A stretch of 41,723 nucleotides of DNA from Microcaldota archaeon (GCA_028867095.1 JAGWHA010000002.1:1-41723); one strand, 5' to 3'; shown: positions 1-8,511, counted from the stretch's first letter. Numbers and translations are program-made. The notes: generated by a model from the sequence alone, not told the origin.

Positions 1-54
1 GTAGTATTTTATAAACTCTGGGGTTCAATACCAATACACTATAATGTGATATCT

Positions 55-246
55 ATGCAAGGAAAAGTAAAGATGTTTAACGCACAGAGAGGGTTTGGTT
101 TCATCACAGGAGACGATGGAAAGGACGTTTATGTCCACACTTCCGCAGTGGAAGGCGGAGCGGCACTTGCCGTTGGAGATCTCGTAGAGTACGAGGTTGA
201 ATCAGGAGACCGCGGACTCAGAGCAAAGAACGTAAAGAAGCTGTAA
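55..246 (+). CDS. cspA: Cold-shock domain protein, CspA family
   Basis: A 63-residue single OB-fold protein that binds single-stranded RNA or DNA and is thought to melt RNA structure. The two nucleic-acid-binding motifs are visible: RGFGFI (RNP1-like, residues 12-17) and DVYVHTS (RNP2-like, about 24-30), and the length matches the family (65-70 residues). The reading frame could begin with GTG at 46, but ATG at 55 gives the standard family N-terminus (MQGKVKMFN), so it is chosen. A TATA-like box (ttttataaac, 7-16) would place transcription start near 40, giving a very short leader. CspA is bacterial-type and patchy in archaea, so an old transfer is possible, but composition does not stand out from its neighbours. 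Confidence 0.93.
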   Translation: MQGKVKMFNAQRGFGFITGDDGKDVYVHTSAVEGGAALAVGDLVEYEVESGDRGLRAKNVKKL

Positions 247-254
247 ATCCTCTC

Positions 255-269
255 GGCGGCTTTGCCGCC
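255..269 (+). terminator. Short GC-rich hairpin after cspA
   Basis: GGCGGC (255-260), TTT loop, GCCGCC (264-269): a perfect 6-bp stem nine bases after the cspA stop codon. There is no clear T-run after it, so it may be a processing or stability element rather than a terminator. Confidence 0.4.
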
Positions 270-344
270 AATATGGTTAACCCCCTAGCTTTGCCCACAT
301 GACTTTAATTATTGCTATCGTATAGACTCTAAGATCGGGATTCG

Positions 345-2051
345 ATGCAGCTTCTAGGATACATCTTCACCTCTGTTTTGGCGATTTCCCTAATCGCACT
401 TATTGCATCGATCGTAATAACAAGGAAGCAGATGGCAAAGGAGCTATCTGCAAGGGTGGATAAGAAGACAATCCTCGCACTTATTGTTATACTGTCATTT
501 TTCACGGCATTTTCGCTTCTGCTTGTGAGCCCGGTAGAGCAGCTCTACTTCGACGAGAACATCTACCAGGGGATTGCGATGAACATCCTCTCTCACGGCA
601 ACGCCCTCTGGTGCCAGTACGGCACGGGATTCGTCCAGACCTGCTTTGCAAACTCTATCTACCACGACATAATAGGGTATCCATTCCTGCTTGCAATCGC
701 ATTTGGCGTATTTGGGATAGGGATTGGTACTGCGTACGCGCTGCAGCTCCTCATCGGGGCCCTTTCGATACTCTTCATCTTCCTGCTCGCATCGATGTTT
801 TTTGAGCGCAAGGGCGCGGTGGTTGCCGCAACCACGATATTTGCTCTGATACCCCAGCTATTCATCTGGTCGAGGACCCAGGCTATACCCGACCTTGCAC
901 TGATGAGCTTCGCAACGCTTACTTTTTTCCTATTCATACTTTTCATAAGAAGGATTCATCTCGAGAGCTTCATCACATTCATGAGCGCTCTGACCCTCAC
1001 GGCATACATGAGGATAGAGGCGATCTTGCTGCTTCCGATTTTCCTTGTGCTCTTTCTCACTTATGGGGAGGAGGGGATAAGGAACACGGTAAAGCATCGT
1101 CTGACTCTTGTCCTGGACAATCTAAACAACAATACCGCGCTGCTTCTTGTGGCCCTCGGATTCTTCATTTTGCTAATGCCCGAGATATACTATCTCAGCA
1201 TGCAGCTCTCAAACCCCTCCTACGGACAGGATTACACAAACCAGCAGGTGTTCTCTCTCGCAAACTTCCAGAACAACTTCCCGATTAACATCCAGTTCCT
1301 TCTAGGAAACTACAACTCGGTTACGCAGTTCCCTCTCGTTTTCCCTGTTGAGACAACAGCTCTTGCCGTGCTCGGAGTAATATTTCTTGTTGCAAGCAAG
1401 AGGAAGAACCGATTCGGCATGCTCGCCTTGCCTGTTCTCTGGTTTGTTGCGTTCAACTTGTTCTACGGTTTATTCTATGCAGGGGCAGCCACGTTTGGGG
1501 TTGATGATCGTTTCATGCTCCAGATGATACCTGCCCTTGCGCTTCTGGGTGGATTTGCAGTCTCAGAGCTCAGCACAACAGTTGGGGATCTCGCCAAGCG
1601 AAAGTATGTGCACCATATAGTGTACGCCGCTATAATTATGGGAGTGGTCGTCTATCCTTTTGTCACGCTTATCCCCAACATAACGCTAAAGCCCCAGGCA
1701 ATGCCACAGCAGACCGTGATATACGACGCGCTCTCGTTTTTCTACAGCAACTACAACTCCGTTCCCACAAATTGCATGGTGTTCACCTTCACTCCCGACC
1801 TGTGGGAGGAGTTCAACCGCAGTGCCGCACAGATAGACTACGTTTCCTCGACAAACAGCCAGTTCCTAAATGACACAAAGAACTACGCCTGCAGGGTGAT
1901 AGACTACGGATACTGGTGCAACGTGCCTCCAAACAAGGGAACGGTCTGCAAGAACCTTCTGCAAAACTACAATCTGCTCCCTCTCGCAGCGCAGAACAAC
2001 AGCGCAAGGGGAGAGAACTTCGCTTTCTACCAGATCCTGGGCAAGCGCTGA
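345..2051 (+). CDS. Multispanning membrane glycosyltransferase, GT-C (PMT/ArnT) type
   Basis: 568 residues with about ten or more hydrophobic segments and a soluble C-terminal domain of roughly 110 residues. After the second membrane segment comes YFDENIYQ (Asp70-Glu71), the acidic pair at the start of the first large outside loop that is typical of GT-C fold glycosyltransferases using polyprenyl-phosphate sugars. It probably transfers a sugar from a lipid carrier to proteins or surface glycans on the outer face of the membrane. Substrate cannot be inferred. The C-terminal part has paired cysteines (for example around 512, 525 and 532) consistent with an extracytoplasmic domain. It has its own start at ATG 345 and no close operon partner. 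Family call is moderate; membrane topology is clear. Confidence 0.75.
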   Translation: MQLLGYIFTSVLAISLIALIASIVITRKQMAKELSARVDKKTILALIVILSFFTAFSLLLVSPVEQLYFDENIYQGIAMNILSHGNALWCQYGTGFVQTCFANSIYHDIIGYPFLLAIAFGVFGIGIGTAYALQLLIGALSILFIFLLASMFFERKGAVVAATTIFALIPQLFIWSRTQAIPDLALMSFATLTFFLFILFIRRIHLESFITFMSALTLTAYMRIEAILLLPIFLVLFLTYGEEGIRNTVKHRLTLVLDNLNNNTALLLVALGFFILLMPEIYYLSMQLSNPSYGQDYTNQQVFSLANFQNNFPINIQFLLGNYNSVTQFPLVFPVETTALAVLGVIFLVASKRKNRFGMLALPVLWFVAFNLFYGLFYAGAATFGVDDRFMLQMIPALALLGGFAVSELSTTVGDLAKRKYVHHIVYAAIIMGVVVYPFVTLIPNITLKPQAMPQQTVIYDALSFFYSNYNSVPTNCMVFTFTPDLWEEFNRSAAQIDYVSSTNSQFLNDTKNYACRVIDYGYWCNVPPNKGTVCKNLLQNYNLLPLAAQNNSARGENFAFYQILGKR

Positions 2052-2067
2052 TGCCGCTAGGCAAAAG

Positions 2068-2078
2068 GCATTTAAATC
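2068..2078 (+). promoter_or_regulatory. TATA box for the Cys-cluster protein
   Basis: The AT-rich element ggcatttaaatc is centred about 26 bp before ATG 2099, which fits a leaderless archaeal transcript. Confidence 0.5.
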
Positions 2079-2098
2079 AGAAAGTGCCGACTAATAGC

Positions 2099-2458
2099 AT
2101 GGCAGATGCATCTTTCAAAGACCGCATAAAGCATCTTCAGATAAGCACCCTCCCACTAACCGACGCGGTGCGAAACGGAACAAAGAGTTTCTATTCCTCT
2201 ATCTCACAGGCGTTCAGGCGCAACGACACTGCAATCGTGAATGCCGCACAAAATCTTGCCGTAAGCGGCGACGGATGCGGGATCTGCCCAAGCTGCGTTG
2301 TCGGAAATTCGGTGCTTGGCTTTGTGGGGATCAAGTATTACCTGGAGAAAAACAAGATCAAGGGACAGGAAATGGCGGTTCCACAGGCGCTTCGAAATAA
2401 TATCTCAAGATCTGCCTCACTTACCGTGTTCAAGGACGACGCGTTCAGATGTTGTTGA
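2099..2458 (+). CDS. Small protein with Cys cluster (CxxCxxC ... CC)
   Basis: 119 residues, not recognised. It begins at the ATG about 26 bp after a TATA box; the same frame is open further upstream but inside the previous gene. The feature of note is CGICPSC (Cys60, 63, 66) and a terminal Cys-Cys pair (118-119), enough ligands for zinc or an iron-sulfur cluster. The rest is mixed helical and soluble, with no membrane segment or signal peptide. The last 14 bases overlap the 3' end of the convergent regulator gene. Function unknown; a metal-binding or redox role is only suggested by the cysteines. Confidence 0.65.
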   Translation: MADASFKDRIKHLQISTLPLTDAVRNGTKSFYSSISQAFRRNDTAIVNAAQNLAVSGDGCGICPSCVVGNSVLGFVGIKYYLEKNKIKGQEMAVPQALRNNISRSASLTVFKDDAFRCC

Positions 2459-3137
2459 GCCTCGCCTTCATCTCCTCTATCCCTATCTTTGTGGTGAGGA
2501 GAGGTATCTTCTCTATCTGTGCAATCTTGATTGCGAGCTTGTCCATGCTCTCAATGTTTTCAATTACTACTATCCTTGGCTTGATTGGAGCAACCCTTAT
2601 AACGACCATCGGAGACCGTCCGGTGCTGACCTGCGAGAAGATGAACGCCCTCTCGTTCGTGGTGCCAAAGAGCTTGGGGTACTCGCTCGGCGAGATCTCA
2701 AGTATGACCCTCAGGCTGTCTAGCAGCGTGTATCCAAAGAGCTTGATGTTGTCTAGGTAGTTCGGGTTTGCGATTATCTTTGCGTCTATTATCCTTGCGA
2801 AGTCGACGCCGCTTATCGGGGCCGAGAAGTCGTGAAGCGTGTAGAACGCCTCCGGGCCCGCCTTTGGAAGGTTGAACTTCTCAAGGTTTCGTACCACCTC
2901 CCCCCCGTGCTGCTCGTCGATCGAGAAGAGCGCGACCACAAACCTCTTGATTATCCCAACTCCAGGGCTCATCCTCCTGTTGCCCTCGTAGTCGCTGATG
3001 GTGGAGGTCGAGATCTTAAGGTGCTTTGCAAGCTCCACCTGCGGTATCCCAAAGAGCTCCCTCCACTTCTTCATCGTGGTCCCAGGGGTCTCCGAGAGCG
3101 CTATCTCGCCAGCAATCCTTTCCTGAAGGCTGTCCAT
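2445..3137 (-). CDS. XRE-type helix-turn-helix transcriptional regulator
   Basis: 230 residues. Residues about 20-70 form a Cro/C1-type helix-turn-helix (WRELFGIPQVELAKHLKIS, then STISDYEGNRR) followed by a long C-terminal domain with no recognised ligand motif. The arrangement resembles the archaeal predicted-regulator group usually filed as COG1709; that assignment is from memory of the family. Upstream on this strand a TATA-like ttttaag element (about 3160-3168) lies near the expected distance from the start at 3137. Its 3' end overlaps the convergent Cys-cluster gene by 14 bp. Targets are not evident. Confidence 0.8.
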   Translation of the reverse strand: MDSLQERIAGEIALSETPGTTMKKWRELFGIPQVELAKHLKISTSTISDYEGNRRMSPGVGIIKRFVVALFSIDEQHGGEVVRNLEKFNLPKAGPEAFYTLHDFSAPISGVDFARIIDAKIIANPNYLDNIKLFGYTLLDSLRVILEISPSEYPKLFGTTNERAFIFSQVSTGRSPMVVIRVAPIKPRIVVIENIESMDKLAIKIAQIEKIPLLTTKIGIEEMKARLNNI

Positions 3138-3216
3138 CTCTAATAAGTCGCAACTTAAGCTTAAAAAGCAGTACGACGAACCCTAGTTAGACAGATGTGG
3201 GGGAGTCGGCAAAAGA

Positions 3217-3226
3217 CATATAAACC
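3217..3226 (+). promoter_or_regulatory. TATA box ahead of a hairpin RNA candidate
   Basis: catataaacc with an A-rich element just upstream (aaaaga). No protein gene starts downstream on this strand; the expected start site (about 3247) falls immediately before a perfect 13-bp inverted repeat. Confidence 0.5.
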
Positions 3227-3246
3227 TTTTTCTACAAATCTGTTTT

Positions 3247-3306
3247 ACTCGCAGATAAGATTAACTTTCCACTCCCCACATAATCTTATCTGCCGGTTTC
3301 TTTTTA
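3247..3306 (+). ncRNA. Candidate stem-loop small RNA
   Basis: GCAGATAAGATTA (3251-3263) and its exact complement TAATCTTATCTGC (3281-3293) form a 13-bp stem with a 17-nt C/A-rich loop, followed by a T-rich tract (3296-3306). A TATA box lies about 26 bp before the stem on the same strand. Promoter, hairpin and T-tract together suggest a roughly 60-nt transcript in the gap between two minus-strand genes. The loop segment ACTCCCCACA (3271-3280) is complementary, with one bulged G, to TGTGGGGGAGT upstream at 3196-3206. Alternatives are a stand-alone terminator, or a 3' element of the minus-strand gene ending at 3316. Confidence 0.4.
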
Positions 3307-3315
3307 ATCAAAATT

Positions 3316-4017
3316 CTACTTCCTACCCTTGGGCTTCTTTTTCTCGACGTCCCTATACATCTCGTCGACCTTCTTTTGGTCTGCAGCAGCCGGCTCCACA
3401 GGCGCCTCCTTCGGCTTCTTTAGAATCCCGTATATGATGAGGATTATCCCGGCGAGCAATGCGGCAAAGAAGGCAACCCCTATCTTGATTACCTGGCTAA
3501 AGCCCGACGCCACCCTTGCACTGTCCGATATGCTCGATATCATCTGGATGTTTGCGCTTTGGTTGCCCAGGTTCTCAAATAATGCATAGTACGTTCCGGC
3601 AGCGAACGGGAAGAGGCTCTGGTTTGCGTGCGAGTAGTTGAGGCTTGAGTTTGTGGGAGCAAAGTTCGGGAAGATCCCGTTTGCCGAGTTGGGCACAATC
3701 TCATACACCCCGTTGCCGTAAAGGTTTCTTGCCCACTGGGAGAGGGTGAGGCTGCTGTTCTTGTATGCGCCAAGCGTCTTAAATGCCGTGCTGTTTGCAA
3801 AGTAGAAGTCAAGCCTTGCGTTTGAGTTGTATATCACAGAGACGAGACCGTTTGCGCCCACCACAAACGGCACATACGAGTTGCCTCCCTGGGCCACAGA
3901 GATGTTCATCAGCGAGGTGTTGGCGATCGAGGTGAAGGTGTTTGGGGTAAGAGCAATTCCCGCTACGAATGCGAGCAGTATCAGTATGACCCCAATTATT
4001 ACGATTCTCTTGTTCAC
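3316..4017 (-). CDS. Membrane-anchored protein with two membrane segments and outside domain
   Basis: 233 residues, not assigned to a family. A hydrophobic segment at residues 5-25 acts as signal/anchor, then a domain of about 150 residues rich in Asn, Ser and aromatic residues with several Asn-X-Ser/Thr sites (outside the cell), then a second membrane segment (about 185-208) and a charged cytoplasmic tail rich in Lys, Glu and Pro. The layout suggests a surface or envelope protein with a cytoplasmic tail. It has its own promoter region shared with the divergent KaiC-like gene (TATA-like sequences in 4030-4068). Confidence 0.7.
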   Translation of the reverse strand: MNKRIVIIGVILILLAFVAGIALTPNTFTSIANTSLMNISVAQGGNSYVPFVVGANGLVSVIYNSNARLDFYFANSTAFKTLGAYKNSSLTLSQWARNLYGNGVYEIVPNSANGIFPNFAPTNSSLNYSHANQSLFPFAAGTYYALFENLGNQSANIQMISSISDSARVASGFSQVIKIGVAFFAALLAGIILIIYGILKKPKEAPVEPAAADQKKVDEMYRDVEKKKPKGRK

Positions 4018-4077
4018 GGCAACACCAAACTTTTATATACTTAGATTCCTATGATTCTAACTATTTAAGGCTTTTCA

Positions 4078-4803
4078 ATGAGCATCATAAGAACTGGAAT
4101 ATCCGGGCTTGACGCCATGCTCTATGGCGGAATACCTGAAGGGAGCCAGGTCGTGATTGCGGGAGGCCCGGGAGCCGGAAAGACGCTGATCTGCTTTGAG
4201 ATCCTCTATCGCAACGCGAAGATGGGCCAGTCGGGAGTCTACTTCTCGCTCGAGGAAGACCCAAAGCGCGTGCTAAACAACGCAAAGTCCACCTTCAACG
4301 AGCTAACGGACATAGATGATCTGATAGCGAGCAAGAAGCTGATCATCGATGGCAAGGAACCGACCGACAAGCTGGCCGCCGCAGATCCAAGCGGCTATGA
4401 GTTCGGGAAGGTGGTGAGCGAGATCGAGGAGCTCGTCAACCAGATCGGTGCCACAAGGGTGGTGGTAGACTCAGCATCGATACTAAGCCTTCTGATAAGC
4501 GATCAGGTAGCGTATAGACGGTCCATGATCGAGTTCATAAACGATATGCGAAGGCTCAACGTGACAACCTTCCTCACGATGGAGGCTGCGACACCGGAGA
4601 GAAGCAAGCTCGAGTTCAAGCCCGAGTTCTTTATCTTTGACGGGATAATCTCGATGTACCAGACCGGCGAGGCGGAGAAGAGGATAAGGGCGATGGAGGT
4701 AATCAAGATGAGGGGAGGGAAGCACAGCTTCGTCACCACCCCCTACGACATAACAAGCGCGGGCTTCAAGGTTTACTCCGCCGAGGACGCATCGCTCTAC
4801 TAA
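4078..4803 (+). CDS. KaiC-like RecA-superfamily ATPase
   Basis: 241 residues, a single KaiC domain. Visible are the Walker A motif GGPGAGKT (29-36), the catalytic glutamate pair in FSLEED (59-60), a Walker B-type strand ending in Asp131 (RVVVDSAS), and KMRGGKH near the C-terminus, which matches the region that contacts the neighbouring subunit's nucleotide. Such stand-alone KaiC proteins are common in archaea and act as ATP-dependent signalling or assembly switches; they are not clocks. It is followed after 11 bp by a Cys-repeat membrane protein and then a DHH phosphoesterase, so the three probably form one operon. Specific partner unknown. Confidence 0.9.
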   Translation: MSIIRTGISGLDAMLYGGIPEGSQVVIAGGPGAGKTLICFEILYRNAKMGQSGVYFSLEEDPKRVLNNAKSTFNELTDIDDLIASKKLIIDGKEPTDKLAAADPSGYEFGKVVSEIEELVNQIGATRVVVDSASILSLLISDQVAYRRSMIEFINDMRRLNVTTFLTMEAATPERSKLEFKPEFFIFDGIISMYQTGEAEKRIRAMEVIKMRGGKHSFVTTPYDITSAGFKVYSAEDASLY

Positions 4804-4814
4804 AGGCGGTTGCG

Positions 4815-5852
4815 ATGCGCGCAAAGAATGTGCAAGAGGGTTCCGATTCCGCCCGAAAGCTAAAGTTTTACGGGGCTCTCACAGCCCTATTTGTGCTGCT
4901 TGCCATCGCCGTAACACTTCTGCCGAGGGGAAACCCAATTCAGCAGTGCAGCGCAATAATACTTGGCCCTAGCAGGGACTCATGCTTCTACTCGCTTGCC
5001 ACTTCAACGCAGAACCAGAGCATTTGCGCCATGATAGCAGGGGGCTCTGCGGGCGCCTGCTACTCATCGGTCGCGGAGTCGACCCTCACCCCATCCGCCT
5101 GCCAGAAAGCCGGAAGCAGCATTGGCGTCAGCGCCTGCACGACATACATAGCTCAGGCGACAAACAACGCGCAGCTTTGCTCAGCGCTTGCCGCCCCCTA
5201 CATGGACGGGTGCATAACCTCCCTTGCAATCAAGGTCAGCAGCCTTGCAACATGCGCCGCAGAGCCGAATTCCTCGGACCTGGGGGTCTGCATCTCCGCG
5301 GTTAATTTCGACCTCGCCGCCTCCACCTCTCTCCCTACTTACTGCGCACAGGTCTCAAACAGCAGCGACAGGAAAACTCTCGCCGCGATACTAAACCTGA
5401 CGCGCGGGGCATTGACTGGAGGTAATTCATCCGCCCTCTCCTCGATCAGCAGCCTGGCCTTCCTTCCAAGCCAGAACATAAGCGCAAGGGACGTCTGCTA
5501 CACGATGCTCGCCGCAAGGACCTCAAACCCTGCCTTCTGCGCAAACGAGAGCTCGTCGGGTCAGGGCCTCTGCGCCTACGCGGTTAGGAATTATACGAAC
5601 GCGACCCCGACCAGCTACGGGGAGCTGCTCTCAAGCTGCGGCCAGTTCATGCAGTACCGCGGCATATGCGCCCAGTACGTCCTGCTCGCCGAGGCGATAA
5701 ACACGAAGAACGTCTCCATCTGCGCAGGGTTCCAGCAGCAGTTCGCCATCCAGTGCTATTCCTCAATCGCCGCAAAGTACAGCAACGCGACCTTCTGCGG
5801 CTACATCCGCAACTCAACTGCTTATAATGCTTGCCTGCTACAAATAAAGTAA
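4815..5852 (+). CDS. Membrane-anchored cysteine-repeat protein
   Basis: 345 residues: a short basic cytoplasmic N-terminus, one membrane segment (about 18-36), then an extracytoplasmic region with over 20 cysteines in a repeating pattern, roughly Cys-x(9-11)-Cys-x(2-3)-(Ser/Tyr)-(Ile/Leu/Val)-Ala followed by a short linker. The regular spacing implies a helical-repeat solenoid whose helices are stapled by disulfides. Many Asn-X-Ser/Thr sites fit a surface location. It lies 11 bp after the KaiC-like gene and 20 bp before the DHH gene. Function is not known; a binding or surface-structure role is inference. Confidence 0.75.
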   Translation: MRAKNVQEGSDSARKLKFYGALTALFVLLAIAVTLLPRGNPIQQCSAIILGPSRDSCFYSLATSTQNQSICAMIAGGSAGACYSSVAESTLTPSACQKAGSSIGVSACTTYIAQATNNAQLCSALAAPYMDGCITSLAIKVSSLATCAAEPNSSDLGVCISAVNFDLAASTSLPTYCAQVSNSSDRKTLAAILNLTRGALTGGNSSALSSISSLAFLPSQNISARDVCYTMLAARTSNPAFCANESSSGQGLCAYAVRNYTNATPTSYGELLSSCGQFMQYRGICAQYVLLAEAINTKNVSICAGFQQQFAIQCYSSIAAKYSNATFCGYIRNSTAYNACLLQIK

Positions 5853-5872
5853 AGTGACGCTGAGCTGTTTTG

Positions 5873-7285
5873 ATGCTTGAGGGTATTGTTTCTTGTGTTA
5901 AGCACGCTGCCTCGCTCAGCGAGAACTCCTACTGGGTAACCAGCCTCTCAAAGGACAGGCCCCAGGTCCAGGAGCTGAAGAGCTCGATAGTCCTGCACCT
6001 TGGCGATCTGGTAAAGGGCGAGGCAAGGGAGGGCCGCATCGAGTCCGCGATAATCTCCGAGGATCCAAATGCTGTTGAAGAGTGCCGTTCAAGCGCGGCA
6101 AGATACGCCTCGAGCCTGATTCTGCCTCTTGGCAAAACAGGAAAGGGGGAGATGGACACGGTAACTGCTAAGATGAGAGAGAGGCTCGACAGCGCCGCCT
6201 CCCTTTTTTTGCAGAAGCTGATTTTGGGCGCTCCGATCGTCGTCAGGTTCCACAACGACGCGGATGGCCTTACCGGCGCGTACGGGCTATACCTTTCGAT
6301 AATGAATGTTGCGGATAAGATCTTGGCGGCCGGGCAGCCAAGAATATTCTGGAAGATGCACAGGGGCGTCGCATATTCAAACAGCGACGCCAAGGAAGAC
6401 ATGCTCACCGTGGGCAACTACGATTCAAACGAGAAGCCCTTGCTGCTCATAACCGACTTCGGCACAACAGAGGAGAGCCTAATGGGCGCGCAGACGGCTG
6501 GCGAGAAGTTCGACATAATCTGGCTCGACCACCACCCGCCTATCGAGGAGCTCACAAGGCTCGTCGAGTTCTACACCAATCCCTGGAGCTTCGGGGGCAA
6601 CTCAAACTACACCGCGGGGTTTTTGACGTGCGAGTTCGGGAGGAGGTTTGCGGACATCGACCTCTCGCTGATCCAAAGCGCATCGCTTATCGGGGACTAC
6701 AGCGGATATGCGCAGGATGACGAGAAGGGCAGGGAGCTCGCCCTCCTGCTTGACATGCTCACAAGCGACAAGAAGATCGCAATTGCTTCCGGTTCAAATG
6801 ACATAACCCCCTCAGAGATAGACCAGATACTTAACGATGAGAAGCGCCGCAATGAACTGACCAAATATGCCAAGGCGAGAATCGAGGAGGCTATAGACTC
6901 CGGGATCGAGGGCATAAAGCAGTACAGGACCGCGGACTCAAACGTCTATCTGCTCGACTTTGAGAACGTGCGAAAGGATGCGATGACAAAGTATCCCCTT
7001 CCGGGAAGGTACGCCTCAAAGCTTCTTGAGAGGATCGAGAAGGTGAGCGACAAGCCCCCGATACTTTTGCTCCACTTCGGCCACTTCATCTCCATAAGGG
7101 TTAGCGCCCCGCTGGTCGAGAGGACGAACATACTCAAGACAATCGCGGAGCTAAAGCTCGGATATTCCTACATCGAGGGCGCCGGAGGGCACAACAGCGC
7201 AGCCAGCATCAAGCTCAGAAGCGACCAGAACAAGAAGGAGCTGATCAACGCGCTGCTTAGAAGCCTTGGGTGCGCCATACAATAA
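5873..7285 (+). CDS. DHH-family phosphoesterase, RecJ-like, with N-terminal OB-like region
   Basis: 470 residues. The DHH motifs are in order: HNDADG (127-132), ITDFG (about 193-197), LDHHPP (218-223), and the C-terminal DHHA1 glycine motif GAGGHNSAAS near residue 440. These coordinate two metal ions for hydrolysing a phosphodiester, as in RecJ exonucleases and archaeal GAN/Cdc45-like proteins. The first 80 residues look like an OB-fold, as in other archaeal RecJ-like proteins that act on single-stranded DNA or RNA ends. The frame opens with TTG at 5870; ATG at 5873 is the preferred start. It is the third gene of the probable KaiC operon. Confidence 0.85.
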   Translation: MLEGIVSCVKHAASLSENSYWVTSLSKDRPQVQELKSSIVLHLGDLVKGEAREGRIESAIISEDPNAVEECRSSAARYASSLILPLGKTGKGEMDTVTAKMRERLDSAASLFLQKLILGAPIVVRFHNDADGLTGAYGLYLSIMNVADKILAAGQPRIFWKMHRGVAYSNSDAKEDMLTVGNYDSNEKPLLLITDFGTTEESLMGAQTAGEKFDIIWLDHHPPIEELTRLVEFYTNPWSFGGNSNYTAGFLTCEFGRRFADIDLSLIQSASLIGDYSGYAQDDEKGRELALLLDMLTSDKKIAIASGSNDITPSEIDQILNDEKRRNELTKYAKARIEEAIDSGIEGIKQYRTADSNVYLLDFENVRKDAMTKYPLPGRYASKLLERIEKVSDKPPILLLHFGHFISIRVSAPLVERTNILKTIAELKLGYSYIEGAGGHNSAASIKLRSDQNKKELINALLRSLGCAIQ

Positions 7286-7301
7286 TCGAACCAAGACCCA
7301 G

Positions 7302-7311
7302 AGTATAAATC
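7302..7311 (+). promoter_or_regulatory. TATA box for superoxide dismutase
   Basis: agtataaatc, about 35 bp before ATG 7342, directly after the end of the DHH gene; it implies independent transcription of sod. Confidence 0.5.
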
Positions 7312-7341
7312 TCTTACACTTCCAGTTATATCGGTAATAAA

Positions 7342-7950
7342 ATGGCAAACAAATACGAACTCCCGCAGCTTCCTTACGCATACAACGCACTTGAGCCTTT
7401 CATCTCGGAGAAGATAATGCAGCTACACCACGACAAGCACCACCTTGCATACGTCAACGGGGCAAACGCGGCCCTTGAAAAGCTCGAGAAGGCAAGGGCG
7501 GGCGAGGCCCAGATAGACACAAGGGCGGTGCTCCGCGACTTCAGCTTCAATTTGGGGGGCCACATGCTTCACAGCATCTTCTGGCAGAACATGGCACCTG
7601 AGGGAAAGCGCGGCGGATCTCCAAGCGACCCTCTCGCAATCAAGATAAAGGAGGATTTCGGTTCATTCGAGGCTTTCAAGGCGCAGTTTTCTGATGCGGC
7701 AAAGACGGTCGAAGGAAGCGGGTGGGCGCTTCTGCTCTACGACAAGAGCATAGACAAGCTTGTGCTGACGCAGATCGAAAAGCAGAACATGATGCACCTC
7801 CCGCAGCTTGAGATACTTCTTTCGCTCGATGTCTGGGAGCACGCGTACTACCTTCAGTACCTAAACGACCGCGCAAAATATGTCGAGAGCTGGTGGAACG
7901 TGGTCAACTGGGGAGACGTAAACACGCGTTTTGTCAAGGCGAAGGGATAA
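7342..7950 (+). CDS. sod: Superoxide dismutase, Fe/Mn type
   Basis: 202 residues, full family length, cytoplasmic (no signal). Metal ligands are in place: His29 (QLHHDKHH), His77 (GGHMLHSIFW), Asp163 and His167 (LDVWEHAYY). The sequence FNLGGHMLHSIFWQNMAP and the C-terminal WWNVVNW stretch match archaeal Fe/Mn SODs closely. It converts superoxide to peroxide and oxygen, so the cell or its habitat meets oxygen. The metal (Fe or Mn) cannot be decided by eye. The stop codon directly abuts the stop codon of the convergent HAD gene with no gap. Confidence 0.97.
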   Translation: MANKYELPQLPYAYNALEPFISEKIMQLHHDKHHLAYVNGANAALEKLEKARAGEAQIDTRAVLRDFSFNLGGHMLHSIFWQNMAPEGKRGGSPSDPLAIKIKEDFGSFEAFKAQFSDAAKTVEGSGWALLLYDKSIDKLVLTQIEKQNMMHLPQLEILLSLDVWEHAYYLQYLNDRAKYVESWWNVVNWGDVNTRFVKAKG

Positions 7951-8511
7951 CTACTTTCCGAGTATCCCCTCTATCTCCCTCCAGTTCTTTGCGATGCTGA
8001 CGAGCCTTTCGTTTTTGACAAGCGCATGGTGGTTCTTGTTCCATGGCTGCTCCAGGAGTATGAGCCTAATGTTGTTTTTTATGAAGAGCTCGCTTATCTC
8101 AAAGCAATCGTCTATGTGCACGTCCACCTTCGAGTCGACCTTGTGAATCTGCCCCTTGAATCTCTGGATCCTATCATACGGTATCCTGTTTGCGTGCAGC
8201 CAGTCCCTTAGGTCATGCTCCCTTGCGTTGGTCGCCGTGACTATGTGTATCTCAAATGAGTCGGCAAGGCGCTGCAGGACTTCTGGCGCGCGAGGGTCCT
8301 CAAGCGGTATCCTCTGATGGTCCTCCCATACCACCTCCCACATGTCCCCCATCTCCTTCTTGGAAATGGGCATGTGCCTTGTCATGTCGTAGTGGACTAT
8401 CTCGCTCTTTTTGACCGATATCCCGCGGTTGCGCTTGAGGTACTCCAAAAACACATCAACCGTGTTCGCCAGTGTACCGTCGATGTCCACGCCCAGAGTC
8501 ATCTTAGCCAT
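7951..8511 (-). CDS. HAD-family phosphatase, 5'-nucleotidase (NT5C) type
   Basis: 186 residues. The catalytic DIDGT motif is at residues 9-13, followed by a helical cap (about 20-75), motif II in HIVTATNA, a conserved Lys region (KGQIHKVD) and motif IV VHIDD. This combination matches the family of 5'(3')-deoxyribonucleotidases and related small HAD phosphatases, which remove phosphate from nucleotides. Substrate is inference. It has its own promoter: a minus-strand TATA (tggtataaaact, about 8541-8552) sits about 35 bp upstream. The 3' end abuts sod. Confidence 0.85.
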   Translation of the reverse strand: MAKMTLGVDIDGTLANTVDVFLEYLKRNRGISVKKSEIVHYDMTRHMPISKKEMGDMWEVVWEDHQRIPLEDPRAPEVLQRLADSFEIHIVTATNAREHDLRDWLHANRIPYDRIQRFKGQIHKVDSKVDVHIDDCFEISELFIKNNIRLILLEQPWNKNHHALVKNERLVSIAKNWREIEGILGK

